Shown here piece by piece: positions 44,315 through 52,914 of a stretch of 64,000 nucleotides of DNA; position 1 is the first letter of the stretch; each line of letters begins with the position of its first letter. Both the position numbers and the translations under genes were made by a program. This stretch comes from Bacteroidales bacterium (GTDB lineage: Bacteria > Bacteroidota > Bacteroidia > Bacteroidales > F082): positions 1 through 64,000 of the forward strand of contig JAFZXP010000005.1 of NCBI GenBank assembly GCA_017616735.1, in the 5' to 3' direction. The notes below the pieces were generated by a model. It searched no databases. It was not told where the DNA came from and saw only the letters and a list, made by a program, of their open reading frames with translations.

Positions 44315-44734
44315 ATGAAAAAGATTTGTATTGTTTTATGTTTTAGCATTTCGTTGATTATGGCCAGCTGCGGGCATGATCCGGAGAAGTCGCGTCTATA
44401 TTTCGACAAAGGAATGGATTATTTGTATACTTCTCAGTTTGACGAAGCCATCGAGCTGTTCGACAAAGCCATCAAATATGATGAAAACAACTACGAGGCA
44501 TACTATTATCGCGGATGCGCCTACAGCAATAATTTCAACACCGAACAGGCTTTCCGCGATTGGAATCGAGCCATTGAAATCAAAGACGATTACGCCGACC
44601 CATATTTCAACATCGGATTGGTTTACAGACGCAACAACGACCAATCGATGGCATGCTACTACTTCAAATTGGCCGAGAAATATGGTCGTCAGAATATGGA
44701 AGATTACGTCAAATACTGTGATTATTACGAATAA
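44315..44734 (+). CDS. TPR-repeat lipoprotein
   Basis: The 139-residue product has a lipoprotein signal (LIMASC, Cys19) and about three tetratricopeptide repeats (YLYTSQFDEAIELFDKAIKY, YYYRGCAYSNN, and YFNIGLVYRRNNDQSMACYY). Such small TPR lipoproteins usually act as protein interaction platforms at the outer membrane. It lies 3 bp before recR, which is likely transcriptional linkage only. Confidence 0.82.
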   Translation: MKKICIVLCFSISLIMASCGHDPEKSRLYFDKGMDYLYTSQFDEAIELFDKAIKYDENNYEAYYYRGCAYSNNFNTEQAFRDWNRAIEIKDDYADPYFNIGLVYRRNNDQSMACYYFKLAEKYGRQNMEDYVKYCDYYE

Positions 44735-44737
44735 TTT

Positions 44738-45346
44738 ATGGCAGAATATTCGTCAATCTTATTGGAAAAAGCCGTCGATGAATTTGCCAAGCTGCCCGGC
44801 ATAGGTCGCAAAACGGCCTTACGCTTGGCATTGCATCTATTGGGTGAAGAGGAACAGGTAACCGAGACTTTGGCACAATCATTGCAAAACATGCGTCACA
44901 ACATTGTTTTGTGCCGTCGTTGCTACAATATCAGCGACGAGGAACAATGCTCTATCTGCTCCAACCCCAAGAGAGACAACGAGTTGCTTTGCGTGGTGGC
45001 CGACATGCGCGATGTAATGGCAATAGAACGCACAGGCTCCTACAACGGATTGTACCACGTGCTTGGAGGCGTAATTGATCCAATCAATGGAATCTCGCCC
45101 AACGATTTAAGAATCAAAGAGTTGATTGAAAGAAGTATGGCCGAACAGTTCAGGGAGATAATACTGGCATTGCCAGCCACCATCGAAGGCGACACAACCA
45201 ATTACTTCATTTCCAAAAAATTAGAACATTTTACCGGTCAGATAACCACCATCGCCAAAGGCATAGCCGTAGGCGACGCGCTTGAATTTGCCGACGAGGT
45301 GACATTAGGACGCTCGATAGCGAACAGAATACCGTTTAACAGGTAG
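44738..45346 (+). CDS. recR: Recombination protein RecR
   Basis: The 202-residue protein has the helix-hairpin-helix opening ([17 protein letters not shown]), the four-cysteine zinc finger ([16 protein letters not shown]) and the Toprim domain ([29 protein letters not shown]). With RecF and RecO it acts on single-stranded gaps. Its TAG stop lies inside the left arm of a perfect 12-bp palindrome. Confidence 0.96.
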   Translation: MAEYSSILLEKAVDEFAKLPGIGRKTALRLALHLLGEEEQVTETLAQSLQNMRHNIVLCRRCYNISDEEQCSICSNPKRDNELLCVVADMRDVMAIERTGSYNGLYHVLGGVIDPINGISPNDLRIKELIERSMAEQFREIILALPATIEGDTTNYFISKKLEHFTGQITTIAKGIAVGDALEFADEVTLGRSIANRIPFNR

Positions 45347-45372
45347 AGACGTTTCAATCGAAACGTCTCTAC
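45343..45372. repeat. Perfect 12-bp inverted repeat supplying two convergent stop codons
   Basis: GTAGAGACGTTT, a six-base loop and AAACGTCTCTAC form a perfect palindrome. The TAG at 45344-45346 ends recR and the CTA at 45369-45371 (TAG on the minus strand) ends the small basic protein. It may also act as a bidirectional terminator. Confidence 0.85.
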
Positions 45373-45599
45373 ATCATTGTTTCGTCTTCGAATAGATTCA
45401 ATTGGTTTTCACAGAGATACAATTCTTCCGGCACTCCGTATTCGTAGTGCGAGATGAACCGCTCGATGTTTTTCTTAATCAGTTTAATTGGCGTGGTTTT
45501 ACGCGCCTTGCAGTAGTTTTTGAGCGATTTGTACTGCCCCTGCGACAATTTGAACGTTATCGCATGGTACTTGTAACTTCTGTGATGGTGTTTTTTCAT
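45369..45599 (-). CDS. Small basic protein, possible ribbon-helix-helix with clamp-binding-like C-terminus
   Basis: The 76-residue protein begins MKKHHHRSYKYHAITFKLSQ. The segment AITFKLSQGQYKSLKNYC with TPIKLIKKNIERFI resembles a ribbon-helix-helix DNA-binding fold. The end reads ENQLNLFEDE. QLNLF fits the consensus QLxLF of peptides that bind the bacterial sliding clamp. Both readings are inference. The gene starts 1 bp after the glmM stop and is probably cotranscribed with it. Its TAG stop lies in the palindrome shared with recR. Confidence 0.62.
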   Translation of the reverse strand: MKKHHHRSYKYHAITFKLSQGQYKSLKNYCKARKTTPIKLIKKNIERFISHYEYGVPEELYLCENQLNLFEDETMM

Positions 45600-45600
45600 A

Positions 45601-46983
45601 TTACATCATTTTCTTAGCTTCATCAAGCATCATCTGTGCAAGTCTGTCTGCTTCAGCCTCGCTCTTGCCTTCAGAATACACACGGATGATAGGCTCTGTA
45701 TTGGATTTGCGCAGGTGCACCCAGCCGTCGGCAAAATCTATCTTCACGCCGTCGATAGTTGTCACCTGCTCGTTCTTGAACTTTTCAGCCAATTTTGCCA
45801 AGATGCCATCGACATCGGTCTGAGGCGTAAGCTGAATCTTGTTCTTCGACATATAATACAGAGGGAATATCTTCTTCAACTCCGATACAGTGCAATGATT
45901 CTCGACGAGATATGTCAGGAACAAACCCACACCCACCAAAGCGTCACGGCCGTAGTGAATCTCAGGATAAATGACACCTCCGTTGCCTTCGCCGCCGATG
46001 ACAGCGCCGACTTCCTTCATCTTGGCCACCACATTGACCTCGCCCACCGCGGCTGCTGAATATTTGCCGCCGGCTGCATTGGTAACATCGCGCAAGGCAC
46101 GGGTTGATGAAAGATTTGATACAGTATTGCCTTTCTTGTGCTCGAGAATGTATGACGCGACAGTCACCAAAGTGTATTCTTCGCCGTACATCTCCCCTTT
46201 TTCGTTAATAAACGCCAGACGGTCAACATCCGGGTCAACAACGACGCCGAGGTCGGCGCCGCATTCCTTAACTTTTGCACAGGTGTCAACCAAGTTTACC
46301 GCCAACGGCTCCGGGTTATGAGCGAATTTACCTGTCACCTCGCAGTTGAGCTCGATAATATTTTTAACACCCAACTTTCTGAGTAACATTGGAATAGCCA
46401 TTCCTCCAGTTGAATTCACACCGTCAACCACCACTTTAAGGCCAGCCTTTTCGATTAGCTCTTTTTTCACCAAAGGAAGCTTGCAGACCATATCGGCATG
46501 ACGTTCAATCCAACCTTCGGCCAAAGTGTAAGTGCCAATCTCATCTATTGGAGAAAACTCATACTCGTCTTTAGCAGCCTTCTCGAGAAGCCATTTTCCA
46601 TCGGCAGCGTCGATAAACTCGCCTTTGTTGTCGAGGAGTTTCAAGGCATTCCATTCTTTTGGGTTGTGAGATGCCGTCAAAATCACGCCTCCGTCGGCTT
46701 TCAGCTCGGTAACGGCAATTTCAGTTGTAGGAGTCGTGCTCAAACCTATGTCAATGACATCGGCACCCATAGCCTGCAAGTTACCGCAAACCAGTTGGTT
46801 AACCATAGTTCCAGACAAACGGCCGTCGCGGCCCACAACTATGCGCGGGCGCTTAACGCCACCACGTCTAATCAAACAAATAAATGCTGAAGTCAGCTTG
46901 ACAATATCTATCGGGGTCAACCCGTCGTCCGGTCTGCCGCCAATTGTTCCACGGAATCCGGAAATTGATTTAATTAATGGCAT
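45601..46983 (-). CDS. glmM: Phosphoglucosamine mutase
   Basis: The 460-residue phosphohexomutase begins IKSISGFRGTIGG. It has the phosphoserine loop LTASHNPKEWNALK, the metal loop DPDVDRLAF, the sugar loop GGEGNGGVIYPE and the C-terminal RKSNTEPIIR. The GEGNGG loop fits phosphoglucosamine mutase of this phylum. The enzyme makes glucosamine 1-phosphate for peptidoglycan and lipid A. A TAATTTTG box lies 17 bp upstream. Confidence 0.9.
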   Translation of the reverse strand: MPLIKSISGFRGTIGGRPDDGLTPIDIVKLTSAFICLIRRGGVKRPRIVVGRDGRLSGTMVNQLVCGNLQAMGADVIDIGLSTTPTTEIAVTELKADGGVILTASHNPKEWNALKLLDNKGEFIDAADGKWLLEKAAKDEYEFSPIDEIGTYTLAEGWIERHADMVCKLPLVKKELIEKAGLKVVVDGVNSTGGMAIPMLLRKLGVKNIIELNCEVTGKFAHNPEPLAVNLVDTCAKVKECGADLGVVVDPDVDRLAFINEKGEMYGEEYTLVTVASYILEHKKGNTVSNLSSTRALRDVTNAAGGKYSAAAVGEVNVVAKMKEVGAVIGGEGNGGVIYPEIHYGRDALVGVGLFLTYLVENHCTVSELKKIFPLYYMSKNKIQLTPQTDVDGILAKLAEKFKNEQVTTIDGVKIDFADGWVHLRKSNTEPIIRVYSEGKSEAEADRLAQMMLDEAKKMM

Positions 46984-47000
46984 AATTCTAAAAATTTTCG

Positions 47001-47008
47001 CAAAATTA
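47001..47008 (-). promoter_or_regulatory. -7 box TAATTTTG before glmM
   Basis: This TAnnTTTG match on the minus strand is 17 bp before the glmM ATG. Confidence 0.6.
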
Positions 47009-47040
47009 TGGTTTTTATTTTACATTTCCAAATTAATTTT

Positions 47041-47118
47041 AGCCATTAGCCACTAGCTTTTAGCCATTAGCGATTGAATAAAAAAAAACTAATGGCTAAT
47101 GACTAATAGCTAATAGCT
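47041..47118. repeat. Inverted heptamer array (TTAGCCA type)
   Basis: TTAGCCA-like units are followed by inverse TGGCTAA-like units across an A-rich centre. It lies between the divergent glmM and TPR genes. Confidence 0.8.
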
Positions 47119-47124
47119 TTTTTG

Positions 47125-47132
47125 TATCTTTG
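47125..47132 (+). promoter_or_regulatory. -7 box TATCTTTG before the TPR gene
   Basis: This full TAnnTTTG match ends 14 bp before the ATG at 47147, directly after an inverted heptamer array. Confidence 0.6.
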
Positions 47133-47146
47133 CAAAAAATTGAATA

Positions 47147-48568
47147 ATGTTCGACGACGACAATTTCTTGGATGACGACATGGAGGTGAACGAGCTGGTT
47201 GACCGTTTCGAAAAGATGGTCAAGCAGCAGCAGTCGTGCTACTTCGACGCCGACGAGCTCAACGTCATCGTGGAACATTATCTGCATCACAACAACATCA
47301 AAAAAGCCAACTTGGCAGCAGACATCGCCATAACATATCATCCCAACAATCCTCTGATACAAATCATCCGCGCAAAGCAACTTCTGGCCAACTCTGACGC
47401 AAAAGAAGCTCTAAAAACGCTGAAAAACGCCACTTTCGACCACGAAGACGCTGATTATCAGATTACATTAGGAGCCTGTTATTCCGATTTAGGCGAAAAC
47501 GAGAAAGCCATCAAAGCTTACATGAAAGCCGTGAAAGCCTTCGATTACAAGGATTGCGAGGATTTATACAACTCAATCGCCATTGAATACGAAAACATGG
47601 GCGACATAGAGAAGGCTCTGAAATATTTCATCCTGGCTCTGCGTCGTGACACGGAACTCGACGAACAGTATTTCGAGATTCGCAACTGCTATTCGATGCT
47701 TGGCAAGATGGACGATGCCATTGAGTTTTTCCGAAGCGAGATAGACCGCGACCCATACAGCGTCTCGGCCTGGATGGCATTGGGCAACTGCTATGTTCGC
47801 ATAGGCAAGCTGGATTCGGCCATCGACCAGTTTGAATATGCAGTGGCCATCGACCCGCATTACAAGAAAGGTTACATCGACATTGCCACAGCCTACAACG
47901 AACTGGACCGTTTCACCGATACAATCGAAATTGTGAACGAAGCCTTGCGTTACAATGCTGAATCGGCGCTTCTGCTATGCTTGTTTGGCGAGGCCAAAGC
48001 CAAACTGGGCGACACCGAAGAGGCTTTCAAGATTTACAAGAAGGCCATGAAGATGGACGACAACCTGCCCGAGGCTTACGCCGGCATCGGTTTCCTGCTA
48101 AGCGACGAGAACAATCCATGGTCGGCCATAAAATTCCTAAAGCACGCCCACACCCTTTCGCCATACAACACCGACTACATTTACGTGCTTGTGGAGGAAT
48201 ACAATAAAATTGAGGAACACGACATAGCGTTGAGATATGTCAACGAGATTCTCGACCTCAATCCATATGACGAAAACGTATACATTGCCATGATGGAATG
48301 TTACGTACTGAAAGACAATCCAGAGAAAGCCATGGAGTCGCTGGAACGCGGTCTGCGTATACTTCCCGGCAACGCTTCGCTGCTTTATCGCAAAGCATTC
48401 CTCTATTTTGCTCAAGACCAGACCGAATCGGGACTGCTGACGCTGGAGATGGCATTGGAACGCGACTACGACGGACACATGGAATTTTTGAGCTTCGACG
48501 CCGAGAATCTTACCAACAATCAGGCTATCATGGATTTAATTGAAGAATACAGAAGAAAGAAATCATGA
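47147..48568 (+). CDS. Cytoplasmic TPR-repeat protein
   Basis: The 473-residue protein is acidic at the start (MFDDDNFLDDDMEVNELVD) and then consists of about twelve tetratricopeptide repeats (for instance ALGNCYVRIGKLDSAIDQFE and LFGEAKAKLGDTEEAFKIY). It has no signal peptide, so it is a likely cytoplasmic scaffold of unknown partners. It overlaps the COG2426 gene by 4 bp and so heads a three-gene operon with it and aroE. Confidence 0.88.
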   Translation: MFDDDNFLDDDMEVNELVDRFEKMVKQQQSCYFDADELNVIVEHYLHHNNIKKANLAADIAITYHPNNPLIQIIRAKQLLANSDAKEALKTLKNATFDHEDADYQITLGACYSDLGENEKAIKAYMKAVKAFDYKDCEDLYNSIAIEYENMGDIEKALKYFILALRRDTELDEQYFEIRNCYSMLGKMDDAIEFFRSEIDRDPYSVSAWMALGNCYVRIGKLDSAIDQFEYAVAIDPHYKKGYIDIATAYNELDRFTDTIEIVNEALRYNAESALLLCLFGEAKAKLGDTEEAFKIYKKAMKMDDNLPEAYAGIGFLLSDENNPWSAIKFLKHAHTLSPYNTDYIYVLVEEYNKIEEHDIALRYVNEILDLNPYDENVYIAMMECYVLKDNPEKAMESLERGLRILPGNASLLYRKAFLYFAQDQTESGLLTLEMALERDYDGHMEFLSFDAENLTNNQAIMDLIEEYRRKKS

Positions 48569-49053
48569 AAAACTACATCTACATTTTCCTAATAGCGATG
48601 GTGCCGCTCATTGAATTGCGTGGCGCTATACCGGTAGCATACGGCATTCACACCGCCAACCCGGAATTCAGCCTTCTTTGGAGCTACATCATAATCGCGA
48701 TAGGCAATATCCTGCCAGTACCTTTCATTTATCTTTTCGCCCGCAAAGTTTTGGAATGGGGCAAAGACAAGCGTTATGTCGGCAAATTCTTCACTTGGTG
48801 CCTCAACAAAGGCGAAAAAGGCGGTCAGAAGCTGCAAGCCAAGGCCGGACGCGGACTTTATTGGGCACTGTTGCTCTTTGTAGGCATTCCGTTGCCGGGC
48901 ACAGGAGCATGGACGGGTACACTAGCCGCCAGTTTCCTGGATATGGGCTTCAAAAAAAGCGTCATAGCCGTAATCGGAGGCGTTGTGCTGGCAAGTGTCA
49001 TTGTCGGCTTGGTGTGCACATTAGGATTTGGAGCATTTTTTGGAATAAATTAA
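48565..49053 (+). CDS. COG2426 small membrane protein (Sm_multidrug_ex family)
   Basis: The 162-residue protein has about four hydrophobic segments and the family signatures PLIELRGAIPVAYG near the start and LLLFVGIPLPGTGAWTG in the middle. The annotation as small multidrug exporter is traditional and weakly supported; the fold is related to DedA-type membrane proteins. It overlaps the TPR gene by 4 bp (ATGA) and is followed by aroE after 4 bp. Confidence 0.83.
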   Translation: MKNYIYIFLIAMVPLIELRGAIPVAYGIHTANPEFSLLWSYIIIAIGNILPVPFIYLFARKVLEWGKDKRYVGKFFTWCLNKGEKGGQKLQAKAGRGLYWALLLFVGIPLPGTGAWTGTLAASFLDMGFKKSVIAVIGGVVLASVIVGLVCTLGFGAFFGIN

Positions 49054-49057
49054 CATC

Positions 49058-49780
49058 ATGCAATATTACGGACTCATCGGACATCCTTTAAGTCATTCTT
49101 TTTCAAAGGCTTATTTTGAAGACAAATTCAGAAACGAGGATTTGGACTGTTTCTTCATCAATTTTGACATAGAAAAGCTTGACAGCATCAAAGACATTCT
49201 GATACAATACCCCGATTTACAAGGCTTTACGACGACACATCCTTATAAAAAAGCTATTTTCAAATACCTGGCCGATATAGATGAGAACGCCAAGCAGATC
49301 GGTGCTGTCAATGTTGTGAAAATCGACGCCAACAGAAAACTCAAGGGATTCAACACTGATTACATTGGTTTTCAGGGTTTGCTGGAAGAAGCCACTGGTG
49401 GCAAAAAGATTGAGAAAGCTTATGTCTGCGGCACCGGAGGCGCTTCTGAAGCCGTGAAGTTCGTTTTAAAAAAGAAATGCATCAGTTTCGAGGTTTTGTC
49501 AAGAAAAGACGATTCCTATCAAAGGTTGAAAGCATCCGGATTCCGCAGCAACGAGTTGATTATCAACGCAACACCAGTAGGAATGTATCCTAATTCAAAC
49601 GACTTGTTAGACCTGCCTTATGTAACGGCCAACGCAACCAACATCTTCATCGATTTGATTTATAATCCAGAGGAGACCATGTTCATGAAGAAGGCGAAAA
49701 AATATGGGGCAAAGACGTTTAATGGATTGAAAATGTTGACGTTACAAGCTGAGGCAGCGTGGAAGATTTGGAGTTTATAA
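49058..49780 (+). CDS. aroE: Shikimate dehydrogenase
   Basis: The 240-residue protein begins YYGLIGHPLSHSFSKAYF. It has the catalytic Lys64 in TTTHPYKKA, GFNTDYIGF, an NADP-binding VCGTGGASEAVKF and INATPVGMYP. The sequence around the lysine differs from the usual NVTIPxK. It is shorter than E. coli AroE (272 residues). It reduces 3-dehydroshikimate to shikimate. It is the last gene before an intergenic palindrome variant. Confidence 0.9.
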   Translation: MQYYGLIGHPLSHSFSKAYFEDKFRNEDLDCFFINFDIEKLDSIKDILIQYPDLQGFTTTHPYKKAIFKYLADIDENAKQIGAVNVVKIDANRKLKGFNTDYIGFQGLLEEATGGKKIEKAYVCGTGGASEAVKFVLKKKCISFEVLSRKDDSYQRLKASGFRSNELIINATPVGMYPNSNDLLDLPYVTANATNIFIDLIYNPEETMFMKKAKKYGAKTFNGLKMLTLQAEAAWKIWSL

Positions 49781-49781
49781 A

Positions 49782-49861
49782 GACGGAAAACTATGCGAAA
49801 AATAGCAGGCATTGCGTGAGCTGAAAAAATTAGCCTGCGGCTTTTCGCATAGTTTGGAGTC
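49782..49861. repeat. Palindromic repeat variant with different core, copy E
   Basis: The outer arms read AAACTATGCGAAAA and TTTTCGCATAGTTT, so both changed in a compensatory way. The inner stem is GCAGGC/GCCTGC. The borders GACGG and GGAGTC are kept. Confidence 0.8.
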
Positions 49862-49866
49862 AATGG

Positions 49867-49902
49867 TGAAAGTTATAAAGTTGAAAGTTGAAAGTTAAAA
49901 GT
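49867..49902. repeat. Heptamer array (GTTGAAA/GTTAAAA type)
   Basis: It follows palindromic variant E. The GTG start of tex falls where the next unit would begin. Confidence 0.75.
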
Positions 49903-52021
49903 GGAATTTGTTAACATTATATCTCGGGAGTTTAATGTCAGCACAAGAGTGGCTGAAAATGTGATCAAGCTGCTCGGCGAGGGCGCGACCGTGCCGTTCA
50001 TAGCGCGTTATCGCAAGGAGATGACCGACACTATGAACGAGGAGACTGTGGCAGAGGTTAAAAAACGCCTCGAACAGCTAGAAGAATTGGAAAAGCGCAA
50101 GGATTTTGTGCTGAAAGCGATAGCCGAGCTTGACAAGCTGACGCCCGAACTCGAAAAACAGATAGTTAACGCCGCGACTTTGCAAGATGTCGAGGATTTA
50201 TACCTCCCCTACAAACCTAAACGCCGCACCAAAGCCGAGATAGCGCGCCAAAAAGGTCTGGAGCCTCTGGCCAAACTCATCATGTCGCAAAACAGCGACG
50301 ATGTCAACGGCATGGCCAAACGCTTTGTCAATAAAGAAAAAGATGTCAACAGCGAAGAAGAAGCCTTGAAGGGCGCCTGCGACATCATGGCCGAATGGGT
50401 TTCGGAAAACATCAACGGACGTAACAGAATTCGCAAGATATATCACAAAAACGGCATCATTTCCTCCACCTTGGTTAAAGGCAAGGAAGAAGAGGCCCAA
50501 ACCTATAAACAATACTTCAATTTCAGCGAACCAATCGCCAAGGCTCCGTCGCACCGCATCCTTGCCTTATTCAGAGCCGAAGAAGAAGGCCTGCTGAAGG
50601 TGAAGCTAAGCATTGACGCCGACGAGGCGCTTAGCACGCTCGACAGTATATTTCTCAAGAACGACAACGCCTCCACCGATTTGGTGCAGGATGCCATCGA
50701 CGACGCTTGGAAGCGTCTGCTTGAGCCGTCGCTTGAAACTGAGATACGGGCATTGTACAAGCAAAATGCCGACGAGGTCGCTGTCAAGGTGTTTGCCGAA
50801 AATCTACGCCAGCTATTGTTGGCAGCTCCACTTGGCAAGAAACGGGTATTAGCCCTCGACCCAGGCTTCCGCACAGGATGCAAGGTGGTTATTCTTAACG
50901 AGTTAGGTGCCCTGATACATAACGAGACCATCTACCCTCACCCGCCTCAAAACGAGACAGGCAAATCGGCAGCCAAAATCAGCCACCTGGTACAGGCATA
51001 CAAAATCGATGTCATCGCCATTGGCAACGGCACCGCCGGACGCGAAACCGAAGACTTCATCCGTGGCATCAGATTCGACCGCGACATCACAGCTGTAATG
51101 GTCAACGAGAGCGGCGCTTCGATATATTCAGCCAGCAAGGTGGCTCGTGTGGAGTTTCCTGATTACGACATAACAGTTCGCGGCGCAGTGAGTATCGGAC
51201 GGCGTTTAATGGATCCTCTGGCCGAACTGGTAAAAATCGACCCAAAATCGATAGGTGTCGGACAATATCAGCACGATGTCAACCAGAAGATGCTTGGCGA
51301 CGAATTGAACACAGTGGTTGAAAGCTGCGTGAACGCCGTAGGTGTCGAGTTGAACTCAGCCAGCGAGCAGTTGCTGTCGTATGTTAGCGGAGTCGGACCG
51401 CAACTAGCCAGTTCGATTGTAAAATATCGCAACGAAAACGGCGGATTTACCAGCCGTCGTCAGCTGATGGATGTGCCACGCCTCGGAGCCAAAGCTTTTG
51501 AGCAATGCGCCGGATTCTTGAGAATTCACGATTCAAAACAGCCTCTTGACGCCAGCGCCGTGCATCCCGAAAGCTATCACATAGTAGAGAAAATGGCCAA
51601 AAAGCTTGGCGTAAAAGTCGAGGAACTTATCGGCAATGACGAGCTGATTGACAAGATTAACCCTAAAGAATTCATCGAGAAAGATTTCGGTATCGAGACC
51701 ATCAACGACATCATAGCCGAGCTCAAGAAACCCGGCCGCGACCCGCGTAAGAGTTTCGAGATGTTTGAGTTTGACAAAAACATCAGAAGCATCAACGATC
51801 TGAGGCCAGGCATGGAGCTTGTAGGAATTGTAACCAATATCACGGCTTTCGGATGCTTTGTCGATATAGGTGTGCATCAGGACGGTCTGGTGCACATCAG
51901 TCAGATGTCGAACAGCTATATCACCGACCCTAATCAAGTGGTGAAACTCAACCAAAAAGTTAAGGTCAAAGTGACTGATGTCGACATTCCTCGCAAACGA
52001 ATCTCACTAAGTATGAAATAA
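49901..52021 (+). CDS. tex: Tex-family transcription accessory RNA-binding protein
   Basis: The 706-residue protein has the Tex N-terminal helical region (LLGEGATVPFIARYRKEM), a YqgF-like RNase-H fold (RVLALDPGFRTGCKVVIL), helix-hairpin-helix elements (VSGVGPQLASSIVKYRNENG) and a C-terminal S1 domain (GIVTNITAFGCFVDIGVHQD). Tex binds nucleic acid during transcription. The frame opens at a GTG at 49901 that directly follows a heptamer array, with no in-frame ATG that keeps the conserved N-region. No TAnnTTTG box is evident. Confidence 0.93.
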   Translation: MEFVNIISREFNVSTRVAENVIKLLGEGATVPFIARYRKEMTDTMNEETVAEVKKRLEQLEELEKRKDFVLKAIAELDKLTPELEKQIVNAATLQDVEDLYLPYKPKRRTKAEIARQKGLEPLAKLIMSQNSDDVNGMAKRFVNKEKDVNSEEEALKGACDIMAEWVSENINGRNRIRKIYHKNGIISSTLVKGKEEEAQTYKQYFNFSEPIAKAPSHRILALFRAEEEGLLKVKLSIDADEALSTLDSIFLKNDNASTDLVQDAIDDAWKRLLEPSLETEIRALYKQNADEVAVKVFAENLRQLLLAAPLGKKRVLALDPGFRTGCKVVILNELGALIHNETIYPHPPQNETGKSAAKISHLVQAYKIDVIAIGNGTAGRETEDFIRGIRFDRDITAVMVNESGASIYSASKVARVEFPDYDITVRGAVSIGRRLMDPLAELVKIDPKSIGVGQYQHDVNQKMLGDELNTVVESCVNAVGVELNSASEQLLSYVSGVGPQLASSIVKYRNENGGFTSRRQLMDVPRLGAKAFEQCAGFLRIHDSKQPLDASAVHPESYHIVEKMAKKLGVKVEELIGNDELIDKINPKEFIEKDFGIETINDIIAELKKPGRDPRKSFEMFEFDKNIRSINDLRPGMELVGIVTNITAFGCFVDIGVHQDGLVHISQMSNSYITDPNQVVKLNQKVKVKVTDVDIPRKRISLSMK

Positions 52022-52047
52022 AATATCAACCGTTACGTTACAATGGT

Positions 52048-52851
52048 ATGAAAAAACATATACTAATAGGATTATTCATCGCCTTGTTGGCCCTGCCATT
52101 CGGCGCCAAGTCGCAGGTTTTCCTCGGTGAGGCGTTTGTAGGGTACAACATCTGCCAAGTGGACGGCGACCAGATCATGGGATTCTTCAAACAAGGCATC
52201 AACGTAGGTGTCGGTGTCATTACACCAATCTGGACAAAAGACAAATTCAGCCTTGAGTTGTCGCTTGAGGTGCTCTACAACCAAAAAGGCTCCAAACAAG
52301 GCAGAAAATATTGGAGTCACCAGATAGATCCCGTCACCGGACATGAAATCACCGGTGAATACAACCTCAGTCTGAGTTATGGCGAAGTGCCATTCATGGT
52401 ATATTTCACCGATAAGAAAGTTGTATCGGCCGGCGTCGGTCTCTCATACGCGCGTCTGATGGGCCTCACCGAATATGAACACGGCGTAAAAACCAACGTT
52501 ACTGCCAGCAGCGGCGAGTTCGACCAAAACGAATTCAACATTCTAGCCGACGTTAAAATTCGCGTGTACAAAAGATGGAAATTGGGATTCAGATATTCCT
52601 ACTCCCTCAACCCTATCAGAGAACGCGAATACTTCGACATCGAGGGCAACTCGCTCGGAGTTTTCAAGCAATACAACAACCTGTTCACCTTCCGTCTAAC
52701 TTACGTTTTCAACGAAAAACTTGAGGATCTGGTTCGTGAGGAATACCGCTACACAGGCGACAATCCTAAGTTCCACGACAAAGCGGTACAACGGCAAATC
52801 AGAAAATTAAAGAGAAAACAGGAACGGGAAGCAAGAAAAGAAAGCCATTAG
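52048..52851 (+). CDS. Outer-membrane beta-barrel protein (PorT-like)
   Basis: The 267-residue protein has a signal peptide (MKKHILIGLFIALLALPFGA, cut near KSQ). Alternating strands typical of an eight-stranded barrel follow (GINVGVGVITPIW, FSLELSLEVLYNQKG, WKLGFRYSYSLNPI, LFTFRLTYVF). The last 40 residues are a highly charged basic helix, unusual for such barrels and perhaps periplasmic. Ligand and role are unknown. The final Ser-His and TAG stop lie in a heptamer array. Confidence 0.78.
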   Translation: MKKHILIGLFIALLALPFGAKSQVFLGEAFVGYNICQVDGDQIMGFFKQGINVGVGVITPIWTKDKFSLELSLEVLYNQKGSKQGRKYWSHQIDPVTGHEITGEYNLSLSYGEVPFMVYFTDKKVVSAGVGLSYARLMGLTEYEHGVKTNVTASSGEFDQNEFNILADVKIRVYKRWKLGFRYSYSLNPIREREYFDIEGNSLGVFKQYNNLFTFRLTYVFNEKLEDLVREEYRYTGDNPKFHDKAVQRQIRKLKRKQEREARKESH

Positions 52852-52914
52852 TCTTTAGTTCTAACGACTAACAACTAATGGCTAATGGCTAATAGCTAAT
52901 CGCTAATGGCTAAT
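52843..52914. repeat. Inverted heptamer array (TTAGCCA/GTCTTTA type)
   Basis: It lies between convergent barrel and DPP III genes. The TAG stops of both lie in it. Confidence 0.85.
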
